A program made the position numbers and the translations under genes. The notes below the pieces were generated by a model. The model made no database searches. It was not told where the DNA came from and saw only the letters and a list, made by a program, of their open reading frames with translations. A stretch of 9,821 bases of DNA from Alphaproteobacteria bacterium UBA3637 (GTDB lineage Bacteria > Pseudomonadota > Alphaproteobacteria > CAAHEQ01 > UBA3637), in the NCBI GenBank assembly GCA_002373615.1, contig DFKU01000005.1, forward strand, positions 1 to 9,821, read 5' to 3'. Positions 1 through 6,122 of the stretch are shown piece after piece (the first letter of the stretch is position 1; each line of letters opens with the position of its first letter).

Positions 1-24
1 GGATCCACTGGACGTGGCTTTAAT

Positions 25-1287
25 GTGCCTCATTCAACACGATTCGCTCAATGTGGGCGCAGTATGGTTGAGACATTGGGGACCTTGGCCATTATGGGAA
101 TTTTGGGGGTGGCTGGTGTGGCAGCCTATAACAACGCGATGAACAGCCACCGTGCCAATGAAGTTGTTCATTCTGTATCCAAAATGGCGGTATCAGCGGC
201 TGGACAATTTTTGATGCGAGATTCTTTTTCTTTAAATGAATTTAACAATAAAACTGACAATGGCTATACTGCATCAGAGCTGAATTATGGCAAGGAGCCC
301 ATTTTTGGAATTCGGGTGGAAGGGTTACCCAAAGAGATCTGTCAAAAAATTGTGGCCATGCATTGGACAAAGCCCAAAGAAATTGCGATTAACGGTGGCC
401 TCAGTACCGCCTGTTCGGACAATGCGACAATGGATTTTATTTTTAGTAAAAATTTAGAGGCAGATGATTACGAAGTGGAACGGTGCACCGCTGACGCGGA
501 TTGTTTTTCTGGTTGTGATAAATGTGTGAACGGCGTTTGTCAGGAAAGTTGCGCTGAGGGAAAGGTATGCGCACGAGGAGGAGGAAGTTATCGGAAGTCA
601 ACCCGTTATACCTGTTGTGCAGAAGAAAAAATTATTGGAAATAGATGTTGTGCGGATATAAAATACGATAAAGAAACGGGGAAAAAATTATGCCTTACAG
701 ACTCCATAGAAACAATTTATTGCCCAGAAAATACCTTCTTAGATTATGATAGAAAGTGTCATGAATGTGATGATTCAAACTCATACACAATGTACGGAGT
801 TGGCTCATATTGTTATACTTGTCCAAATCGCAAACTTTCTGGTTGGATGTGTATGCCAGGTCCGAACTGTCCTGACGCAGATCAAATTGAAATAGACGGC
901 GAATGCTATTGTCCTGAAAATAAACCCATCATTGATACAAAAGGCCATTGTCACGCATGTTCTGAACCGCAAAATGGTTGGGCAGGATGGTGGATAAACC
1001 CTATTCTTAGCGTTGTAAAAATGGATAAAGATGTTTGCTTTAGCGTTGGAAAATGTGGTAATTTTGTTTGTAGAGGATCCTATATTGATATAAAATGCAA
1101 TGATGGGGAAATAGGAGCAAACTATGCAGCACGTAATTTTCAGTTAAAAGATGGAACAAATGCAACAGGGTGTCATGATTGCTCAGATGTAGATATTACA
1201 ACTATCAAATTTGAATCGCAATGTAAAATTTGTGGGGGAAAATGGACCGGCGAAAATTGGTACACAGGAGCGTGCTCAAAAACTTAA
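25..1287 (+). CDS. Type IV pilin-like N-terminus fused to cysteine-rich region, function unknown (5' end uncertain)
   Basis: The N-terminus has a class III (prepilin) signal: Gly11 followed by RSMVE, which puts Glu at mature position +5, then a hydrophobic helix at about residues 17-35. This predicts processing by a prepilin peptidase and insertion in the inner membrane or a pilus/type II secretion pseudopilus. Residues about 36-150 look like a small pilin-type head. From Cys154 to the C-terminus (267 residues) there are 32 cysteines, many as CxxC, CC or CxC, and no recognised enzyme motif. The C-terminal part suggests a disulfide-rich extracellular module or a metal-binding one. The start used is GTG at 25, without a convincing ribosome binding site. 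The frame is open to base 1, so the true start may lie outside the window; ATG at 64 would remove most of the leader and is unlikely. The distal half is more AT-rich than the ffh cluster. Pilin-like class is fairly sure; role is not known. Confidence 0.75.
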   Translation: MPHSTRFAQCGRSMVETLGTLAIMGILGVAGVAAYNNAMNSHRANEVVHSVSKMAVSAAGQFLMRDSFSLNEFNNKTDNGYTASELNYGKEPIFGIRVEGLPKEICQKIVAMHWTKPKEIAINGGLSTACSDNATMDFIFSKNLEADDYEVERCTADADCFSGCDKCVNGVCQESCAEGKVCARGGGSYRKSTRYTCCAEEKIIGNRCCADIKYDKETGKKLCLTDSIETIYCPENTFLDYDRKCHECDDSNSYTMYGVGSYCYTCPNRKLSGWMCMPGPNCPDADQIEIDGECYCPENKPIIDTKGHCHACSEPQNGWAGWWINPILSVVKMDKDVCFSVGKCGNFVCRGSYIDIKCNDGEIGANYAARNFQLKDGTNATGCHDCSDVDITTIKFESQCKICGGKWTGENWYTGACSKT

Positions 1288-1324
1288 CGCTTTAACTTAA
1301 GTCAAAGGATCCCATTAAAAACAC

Positions 1325-1353
1325 TTGACTTTTGTTAAAAAATCGGGTATAAT
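1325..1353 (+). promoter_or_regulatory. Sigma70-type promoter for the ffh cluster
   Basis: TTGACT at 1325-1330 and TATAAT at 1348-1353 are separated by exactly 17 bases. Transcription should start near 1360, about 105 bases before ffh. It lies just after the pilin-like gene, whose stop is at 1285-1287, so the housekeeping cluster does not depend on read-through. Only a weak 5-bp inverted repeat (1283-1287/1297-1301) lies between, not a convincing terminator. Confidence 0.85.
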
Positions 1354-1359
1354 GCGTTC

Positions 1360-1465
1360 GTTTCCGATATTGCTAAGAGTTTTAGCTTCCGTTGGAGGCA
1401 CCCCAATCTGTGATGGTTCATACATTGGGGCAAGATTGTATGTAAGACATATATGAAAGGTTTTT
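1360..1465 (+). other. Structured 5' leader of ffh, candidate regulatory RNA
   Basis: The leader can form a small hairpin, GCTAA (1372-1376) with TTAGC (1382-1386). It can also form a strong one, CCCCAAT (1401-1407) with ATTGGGG (1424-1430), extended past one mismatch by five more pairs (one G-T) to a TGGT loop at 1414-1417. Mutually exclusive alternatives exist: GTTGG (1391-1395) with CCAAT (1403-1407), CATACA (1419-1424) with TGTATG (1437-1442), and CAATCT (1404-1409) with AGATTG (1433-1438). I do not match it to a named riboswitch or to the SRP RNA consensus. The ffh Shine-Dalgarno (AAAGG, 1456-1460) lies outside the main stems. A regulatory role is inference. Confidence 0.4.
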
Positions 1466-2851
1466 ATGTTTGGTGGATTGACAGAACGGCTGACGAAAGT
1501 CTTTGATAAGCTGACGGGTAGAGGGCTCATCACTGAATCCGTTTTGGATGAAACCGCCCGCGAAATCCGAATCGCCCTTTTGGAAGCTGATGTTGCTTTG
1601 CCTGTCGTTAAAGATTTTATTACCCACATTAAAGAAAAAGCCGTGGGGCAAGAGGTCGTCAAATCCGTTCAGCCCGCCCAAATGGTTGTGAAAATTGTCC
1701 ATGACGAATTGGTGGAAAAACTGGGCGTTTCTGTTCCCATGAAGTGGGATGCCTATCACACCAATGTGTTGATGATGGTGGGATTACAAGGCTCAGGGAA
1801 AACAACAACCACAGCCAAGATTGCCTTAAAACTTAAAAAAGAGGGTAAAAAGGTATTGTTGGCAAGCCTTGATACCTATCGCCCTGCTGCGCAAGAACAA
1901 TTGGCAGAACTTGCACAAAAAAATGAATTGGATGCTTTGCCCATCGTCGCAAATGAAAAACCGTTGGAAATTGCAAGACGCGCCCTTTCAAGTGCCGAAT
2001 CCGGCAAATATGATATTGTGATTTTAGATACCGCTGGACGCCTGGCCATTGATGAAGAAATGATGGCTGAATTGGTGGAGCTTCAAAATCAAACAAAGCC
2101 CGCCGAAACTTTATTGGTCTTGGATACTTTGATGGGGCAAGATGCCTTGAATGTGGTCAAAGCTTTTCAAGAAAAAATTACTTTGACTGGCCTTGTTTTA
2201 ACACGCGTGGATGGGGATGCCCGTGGCGGGGTCGCTTTATCCGTGCGTCAAATGACAAATTTGCCTATTCAATATATGGGCGTCGGCGAAAAAATTGAGG
2301 CCTTGGAAATTTTTGATGCCAAACGGATTGCCGACCGCATTTTAGGGATGGGCGACGTGGTAGGATTGGTTGAAACCGCCATGGAAAAAGTGAATCAAGA
2401 AGACATGGCCGAGCAAGCCATGCGCATGATGCAGGGGCAATTCACGTTGGAAGATCTCCTTCAACAACTCAAACAAATGGATAAGCTGGGGGATGTCAAA
2501 GGCATTATGAAAATGATCCCCGGTGTTGCCCGATTTGCCAAGCAAATTGATGAATCCCGGGTGGATAATCGCCTGATTCGTCGCCAACAAGCCATTATTC
2601 AAGCCATGACCCCAAAGGAAAGAAAACACCCCGAAATTTTAAAGGCTGCGCGGAAATTACGTATTGCCGCCGGAGCCGGGGTCAAGGTGGAAGATGTGAA
2701 CCGTCTGCTGAAAAGTTACGAACAAATGGCAGACGTCATGAAGAAATTCAAAAAAATGGGACCCTTTGGAATGATGTCCATGATGAAAAAAATGGGCGTT
2801 CCAATGGATTCCATGTTGAATGGCGGAGGATTCCCTCCGTTTAAGGTCTAA
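1466..2851 (+). CDS. ffh: Signal recognition particle protein Ffh (SRP54 GTPase)
   Basis: Ffh binds 4.5S SRP RNA and signal sequences of nascent membrane and secreted proteins, and delivers ribosomes to FtsY at the inner membrane in a GTP-dependent cycle. All expected parts are present in 461 residues, near the family length. The N helical bundle spans about 1-90. The NG GTPase has the P-loop GLQGSGKTT (106-114), DTYRPAA (136-142), DTAGR (188-192) and TRVDGDARGG (246-255). The methionine-rich M domain follows from about 320, with the RNA-binding helix region RKLRIAAGAG (396-405) and Met-rich stretches at 425-450. TRVD in place of TKLD is a form I associate with alphaproteobacterial Ffh. The usual GSG of the M-domain RNA-binding motif is GAG here. 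ATG at 1466 follows GAAAGG with good spacing. First gene of the cluster, 25 bases before rpsP. Confidence 0.97.
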   Translation: MFGGLTERLTKVFDKLTGRGLITESVLDETAREIRIALLEADVALPVVKDFITHIKEKAVGQEVVKSVQPAQMVVKIVHDELVEKLGVSVPMKWDAYHTNVLMMVGLQGSGKTTTTAKIALKLKKEGKKVLLASLDTYRPAAQEQLAELAQKNELDALPIVANEKPLEIARRALSSAESGKYDIVILDTAGRLAIDEEMMAELVELQNQTKPAETLLVLDTLMGQDALNVVKAFQEKITLTGLVLTRVDGDARGGVALSVRQMTNLPIQYMGVGEKIEALEIFDAKRIADRILGMGDVVGLVETAMEKVNQEDMAEQAMRMMQGQFTLEDLLQQLKQMDKLGDVKGIMKMIPGVARFAKQIDESRVDNRLIRRQQAIIQAMTPKERKHPEILKAARKLRIAAGAGVKVEDVNRLLKSYEQMADVMKKFKKMGPFGMMSMMKKMGVPMDSMLNGGGFPPFKV

Positions 2852-2876
2852 CTACAACAGAAAGGAAAGGAAAAAA

Positions 2877-3353
2877 ATGTCAGTTAGAATTCGTTTAGCC
2901 CGTGGGGGCGCCAAACATCGCCCTGTCCACAAAATCGTTGTGGCAGATAAGCGTTGCCGTCGTGACGGACGGTTTATTGAAGAATTGGGTTTTTATAACC
3001 CCTTACTTCCCAAAGACAGCAAAGATGCTTTGCGTGTAGATGTGGAAAAAGCTAAAGCTTGGCTTGCCAAGGGGGCTGAACCCACAGAACGCATTCAAAA
3101 ATTGTTTGCTTTATTGGGACTGTGCGATAAGCCTGCCGTGCGTGAAACACCGAAAAAGTCCGCACCAAAAGCCAAGGCTCAAGAACGCATGAAGGCCGCT
3201 GAAGAAGCACGTATCGCTGCTGAAGAAGCTGCTAAGGCCGAAGCTGAAGCCGCAAAAGCCGCTGAAGAAGCCGCTAAAGCCGAAGCTGCCGCCGCCGCTG
3301 AAACACCAGCCGAAGCACCTGCCGAAGCTGCTGCTGAAACAAAGGCTGAGTAA
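2877..3353 (+). CDS. rpsP: 30S ribosomal protein S16 with Ala/Glu/Lys-rich C-terminal extension
   Basis: S16 is a primary-to-secondary binder of 16S rRNA needed for 30S assembly. The core, residues 1 to about 80, matches the family: SVRIRLARGGAKHRP, the IVVAD segment, RRDGRF, GFYNPLLP and a WLAKGAEPT segment. The chosen start is ATG at 2877, since MSVRIRL is the conserved N-terminus and AAAGGAAAGG (2861-2870) lies six bases upstream; the longer reading from 2820 would run into the ffh 3' end and adds no conserved residues. The protein is 158 residues, about twice the minimal family size of roughly 80. The extra part, from about residue 92, begins basic (KK, KAK) and then becomes a repetitive Ala/Glu/Lys segment (107-158) that should be helical or disordered. 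Similar but usually shorter tails occur on alphaproteobacterial S16. The rimM ribosome binding site overlaps its stop codon. Confidence 0.96.
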   Translation: MSVRIRLARGGAKHRPVHKIVVADKRCRRDGRFIEELGFYNPLLPKDSKDALRVDVEKAKAWLAKGAEPTERIQKLFALLGLCDKPAVRETPKKSAPKAKAQERMKAAEEARIAAEEAAKAEAEAAKAAEEAAKAEAAAAAETPAEAPAEAAAETKAE

Positions 3354-3362
3354 GGATAAAAA

Positions 3363-3869
3363 ATGACTCGGATTGCTGTCGGAAAAATCGTGAATGTGCA
3401 TGGGATTAAAGGCGTGATGAAATTTCAGCCCTTGTTGTCCTCTGTGCAAAATCTTACACGATTAAATCCGCTTTCCGATAAAGAGAATAAGAAGCATTTC
3501 GAAATGACTTTGGTTGGGAAAAAAGGCGCTTTTTGGTTGGTGTCCGCAAAAGGAATTACTGACCGCACAACCGCTGAACGCTTTAAAGGAATGGACCTTT
3601 ATGCCGATCGCGACAAACTCCCCCAAACTGCAGAGGGTGAATTTTACTGCTGTGATTTGATGGGAATGGAAGTATTGGTAAAGGGTGAAATCTTTGGGCG
3701 TGTGGTGAATGTGCCAAACTATGGCGCCGGCGTCATTTTGGAAATCAAGACAAATTCAGGCAAAACACTGGATTTTCCGTTTTCAAAAACTGTTTTTCCC
3801 AAAGTGGATATTGAACATCATCAGATTGAACTTGTTTTACCTGATGACATGAAAGGGATGGACGCATGA
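3363..3869 (+). CDS. rimM: Ribosome maturation factor RimM
   Basis: RimM is a 16S rRNA processing and 30S head assembly factor that acts near S19 and helices of the 3' domain. The 168-residue protein has the two expected domains. The N-terminal RimM beta-barrel has the signature VGKIVNVHGIKG at 6-17. The C-terminal PRC-barrel begins at EFYCCDLMGMEV (93-104) and ends with the PF...VFPKVD segment (139-149) and an IELVLP strand. It sits between rpsP and trmD, as in many bacteria. ATG at 3363 follows AAGGA (3352-3356), which overlaps the rpsP stop codon, so translation of the two is probably coupled. The stop codon overlaps the trmD start as ATGA at 3866-3869. Nothing unusual is seen beyond a slightly divergent sequence. 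Confidence 0.95.
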   Translation: MTRIAVGKIVNVHGIKGVMKFQPLLSSVQNLTRLNPLSDKENKKHFEMTLVGKKGAFWLVSAKGITDRTTAERFKGMDLYADRDKLPQTAEGEFYCCDLMGMEVLVKGEIFGRVVNVPNYGAGVILEIKTNSGKTLDFPFSKTVFPKVDIEHHQIELVLPDDMKGMDA

Positions 3870-4558
3870 AAGCAACCATTCTGACCCTTTATCCAGAAAT
3901 GTTTCCAGGAACTTTAGGATTTTCGCTGATGGGTAAGGCTTTGGCCGAAAAGAAATGGGAATTGAATTTAATCAATATCCGCGACTTTTCCACCAATAAT
4001 TATCGTTCAGTAGATGATACCCCCTTTGGCGGTGGCGCCGGTATGGTGATGCAAGCCGAAGTAGTGGACAGAGCGCTTGGTTCTGTGAATCCAAAGGGAC
4101 CGATTTATTATCTTTCACCGCGGGGTCAAACTTTTAATCAAGAAACTGCAAAAAAATGGGCTGAATTAACGGAGGCCACTTTCATTTGCGGACATTTTGA
4201 AGGCATTGACGAACGCGTATTGGAAAAATGGCAAGTCCAAGAAATCAGTTTAGGTGATTTTGTATTATCAGGGGGTGAAGTGGCGTTGATGGCGATGCTG
4301 GATGCGACAATTCGCTTGATTCCAGGGGTACTTGGGAATGCTGAATCCATTATGGAAGAAAGCTTTTCAAATGACCTGTTGGAATACCCGCAATATACAA
4401 AACCCCAAAATTGGCAAGGGCGCTTGGTGCCGGAAGTTTTGCTTTCCGGAAATCATGCCAAAATTGCCGCTTGGCGTAAAGAGCAATCTGAAAATTTAAC
4501 CAAAACAAGACGGCCAGACTTGTATGAAAAATATCTGGCAAAAAATGAAAGGAACTAA
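3866..4558 (+). CDS. trmD: tRNA (guanine-N1-)-methyltransferase TrmD
   Basis: TrmD methylates G37 at N1, next to the anticodon of tRNAs with G36, using S-adenosylmethionine, and so prevents +1 frameshifting. The 230-residue protein shows the SPOUT trefoil-knot AdoMet motifs YLSPRGQ (82-88), CGHFEGIDERV (108-118) and SLGDFVLSGGE (128-138). It also has RLIPG (150-154), a conserved Asp at 170 in EESFSND matching the catalytic general base position, and YPQYTKP (174-180). The C-terminal tRNA-binding part ends in a KTRRPDLYEKY segment. The start ATG overlaps the rimM stop by four bases and has AAGGGA (3853-3858) seven bases upstream. The stop codon forms the edge of an AT-only inverted repeat in the following gap. 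Confidence 0.96.
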   Translation: MKATILTLYPEMFPGTLGFSLMGKALAEKKWELNLINIRDFSTNNYRSVDDTPFGGGAGMVMQAEVVDRALGSVNPKGPIYYLSPRGQTFNQETAKKWAELTEATFICGHFEGIDERVLEKWQVQEISLGDFVLSGGEVALMAMLDATIRLIPGVLGNAESIMEESFSNDLLEYPQYTKPQNWQGRLVPEVLLSGNHAKIAAWRKEQSENLTKTRRPDLYEKYLAKNERN

Positions 4559-4619
4559 AATTTAAAAATTATTTTAATGATGAGCGTTATTAGCGAAGAA
4601 TTTAGATAATTTAAATTTT
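4557..4619. repeat. AT-only imperfect inverted repeat between trmD and rplS
   Basis: AAAATTTAAA at 4557-4566 is an exact reverse complement of TTTAAATTTT at 4610-4619, and with a two-base bulge the pairing extends inward through ATTAT/ATAAT. The left arm starts within the trmD stop codon. The arms contain no G or C, so this is not a classical terminator. The rest of the 118-base gap up to rplS has no promoter I can defend and no small gene. Confidence 0.5.
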
Positions 4620-4660
4620 AATAACCGAGAACAAGAATATTGCATGAGTAAACTTTAATG

Positions 4661-4676
4661 AAAGGAAAAATGTAAG
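4661..4676 (+). promoter_or_regulatory. rplS ribosome binding site with a start-stop codon pair
   Basis: AAAGGA at 4661-4666 is the only Shine-Dalgarno candidate for rplS, ten bases from its ATG at 4677. Between them sits ATGTAA at 4670-4675, a start codon directly followed by a stop, in another frame. The conserved L19 N-terminus shows that the downstream ATG is the real start. Confidence 0.5.
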
Positions 4677-5051
4677 ATGACAAAAAAAATTATTCAAGAT
4701 TTAAAGGCTGAACAAGTCGAAAAGCTGAATAAAAAAATCCCGGAATTTATGCCTGGGGACACCGTGTGTGTCGTGTGCAAGATTGTGGAAGAAAAAAATA
4801 CCCGTAATCAAGCTTATGAAGGCGTGTGTATCGCCCGTCATAATGCTGGGGCTGCTTCCACCTTTACCGTGCGCAAGATTTCCTTTGGTGAAGGTGTGGA
4901 ACGTGTGTTCCCGCTGTATTCCCCAAATATCGTGGAAATCAAAGTGGTGCGCCGTGGTAAAGTGCGTCGCAGTAAGCTGTATTACTTGCGCGCTTTATTC
5001 GGAAAGAAAGCACGTATTGCTGAAAAGAAAGACACAAAAGCTGCTGAATAA
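4677..5051 (+). CDS. rplS: 50S ribosomal protein L19
   Basis: L19 lies at the 30S-50S interface and is part of an intersubunit bridge. The 124-residue protein has the family hallmarks: a PEFMPGDTV segment, NQAYEGVCIARHNAG, FTVRKISFGEGVERVFPLYSPNI, and VVRRGKVRRSKLYYLR followed by GKKARI and a short charged tail. The length is normal for the family. The start ATG at 4677 gives MTKKIIQDLKAEQ, close to known L19 N-termini. Although it belongs to the ffh-rpsP-rimM-trmD-rplS order, it is separated from trmD by 118 bases with an inverted repeat. That spacing leaves room for an extra, unrecognised promoter or for RNA-level control of L19. Confidence 0.97.
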   Translation: MTKKIIQDLKAEQVEKLNKKIPEFMPGDTVCVVCKIVEEKNTRNQAYEGVCIARHNAGAASTFTVRKISFGEGVERVFPLYSPNIVEIKVVRRGKVRRSKLYYLRALFGKKARIAEKKDTKAAE

Positions 5052-5062
5052 GCGGGTGTGTC

Positions 5063-5113
5063 TATCCCATCATCCTCGGGCCGATTTTTTCGGCACGGGG
5101 ATTTTGGGGGATA
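5063..5113 (+). other. Long hairpin between rplS and rluD
   Basis: An outer stem pairs TATCCC (5063-5068) with GGGATA (5108-5113). An inner stem pairs 5072-5078 with 5096-5102, continues past a G-A mismatch with GCCGA (5080-5084) and TCGGC (5090-5094), and closes on a loop of five T. The inner stem therefore has twelve pairs, one of them G-T. No T-run follows on either strand, so a standard intrinsic terminator is unlikely. The outer stem ends directly before the rluD Shine-Dalgarno (AAAGG, 5114-5118), so an effect on rluD translation or on mRNA processing is plausible. Confidence 0.55.
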
Positions 5114-5123
5114 AAAGGAATGA

Positions 5124-6068
5124 ATGAGCGAAAATTTAACTGTTACGGCGCCTGAAAAGATTGATAAAATTCGGCTGGATAAGTTTCTGGCGGAAAGTTT
5201 CCCCCAGTATTCACGCAATCAATTTATTCGCTTGATTGAAGAAGGGGCTGTGCAAATTGAGGGACAAAATCTAAACCTTTCCCCTGATGATAAAGTGGTG
5301 GCAGGGGCTACTTATACTATCATCCCTCCTGAGCCTGTAGAAGCTGATCCAGAGCCCGAAAATATCCCCTTGGATATTGTCTATGAAGACAGTGATTTAT
5401 TGGTGGTTAATAAGCCCGCTGGATTGGTGGTTCACCCTGGGGCGGGGAATTGGACGGGGACTTTGGTGAATGCCCTGCTTTATCATTGCGGCGATTCACT
5501 TTCGGGTATCAATGGGGTGCGACGTCCTGGCATTGTCCATCGCATTGATAAAGATACCTCCGGTTTATTGGTGGTGGCTAAAAATGACCAAGCCCATCAA
5601 GGGCTAGCCAAGCAATTTGAAGTTCATTCTATTGGGCGCATTTACGATGCCTTTGTGTGGGGACTCACCCCCGAATCAGGGCGGATAGAGGGCAACATTG
5701 GGCGCAGTTCCACCAATCGTCAAAAAATGGCTCTTGTGAAAATAGGGGGAAAACCGGCCGTTACGCACTTTGAACGCGTGGATGCCTATGGCCTGAACGC
5801 CAGCCATATCAAATGTCATTTAGAAACAGGTCGCACGCATCAAATTCGCGTTCATATGACATCTGTTAAGCACCCTCTGATTGGGGATGACCTCTATGGT
5901 TCTGCCCCAAAAGGAGCACCCGAAAATATCCGTTCTTTTCCGCGTCAGGCCCTGCATGCAGGGGTATTGGAATTTATTCATCCCATTAAAAACGAACGCC
6001 TTTCTTTTGAAGCCCCTTTGCCGGAAGATTTGAAAATACTGCAAGAAAATCTTGAAAAATTGAAATAA
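5124..6068 (+). CDS. rluD: RluA-family 23S rRNA pseudouridine synthase, RluD-type
   Basis: RluD makes pseudouridines in helix 69 of 23S rRNA (E. coli 1911, 1915, 1917), which helps 50S assembly and release-factor function. The 314-residue protein is of RluD length. An N-terminal S4 RNA-binding domain (about 16-65) contains RLDKFLAESFPQYSRNQF. The catalytic domain follows, with VVNKPAGLVVHPG (94-106), the signature HRIDKDTSGLLVVAK (139-153) in which Asp142 is the catalytic aspartate, the LETGRTHQIRVH segment (233-244) and HPLIGDDLYG (250-259). The full S4 domain and closeness to RluD favour RluD over RluA or RluC, but family members can be confused without a tree. ATG at 5124 follows AAAGGA. 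An overlapping ATG at 5120 is out of frame. The next gene's promoter begins two bases after the stop. Confidence 0.9.
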   Translation: MSENLTVTAPEKIDKIRLDKFLAESFPQYSRNQFIRLIEEGAVQIEGQNLNLSPDDKVVAGATYTIIPPEPVEADPEPENIPLDIVYEDSDLLVVNKPAGLVVHPGAGNWTGTLVNALLYHCGDSLSGINGVRRPGIVHRIDKDTSGLLVVAKNDQAHQGLAKQFEVHSIGRIYDAFVWGLTPESGRIEGNIGRSSTNRQKMALVKIGGKPAVTHFERVDAYGLNASHIKCHLETGRTHQIRVHMTSVKHPLIGDDLYGSAPKGAPENIRSFPRQALHAGVLEFIHPIKNERLSFEAPLPEDLKILQENLEKLK

Positions 6069-6069
6069 T

Positions 6070-6098
6070 TTGACAAAAACAACGATCTGTGGTATAAT
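6070..6098 (+). promoter_or_regulatory. Perfect consensus sigma70 promoter for the kinase pair
   Basis: TTGACA (6070-6075) and TATAAT (6093-6098) match the consensus at all twelve positions, with the optimal 17-base spacer. The likely start is near 6105, giving a leader of only 16-18 bases that carries the Shine-Dalgarno GGAGAGG (6110-6116). CCTCT (6101-6105) could pair with AGAGG (6112-6116), but most of CCTCT is probably not transcribed. Confidence 0.9.
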
Positions 6099-6122
6099 TA
6101 CCTCTATCCGGAGAGGAAGAAT

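Noticed and set aside
1..1312. Three GGATCC (BamHI) sites at 1, 1075 and 1307, suggesting a cloning junction
   Set aside because: The reading frame is continuous through 1075 and base content does not shift; a window starting at GGATCC may be chance.
1360..1465. ffh leader as the SRP 4.5S RNA gene
   Set aside because: The conserved domain IV sequence around GGAAGGAAGC is absent, and the stems do not build the SRP hairpin.
2820..2876. Longer S16 start at 2820
   Set aside because: It overlaps the ffh 3' end and adds non-conserved residues; ATG 2877 has the Shine-Dalgarno and the conserved MSVRIRL start.
3111..3449. Minus-strand Ser/Phe/Gly-rich reading frame opposite rpsP
   Set aside because: It is the antisense image of the Ala/Glu repeats of S16, with no ribosome binding site or family match.
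5063..5113. Intrinsic terminator after rplS
   Set aside because: The T-run is in the loop rather than after the stem, on either strand.
4768..5127. Alternative plus-strand frame overlapping rplS
   Set aside because: The overlapping frame is clearly L19; the alternative has no recognisable motif.
6101..6116. Hairpin hiding the kinase ribosome binding site
   Set aside because: The left arm CCTCT lies at or before the expected transcription start, so it is probably not in the mRNA.
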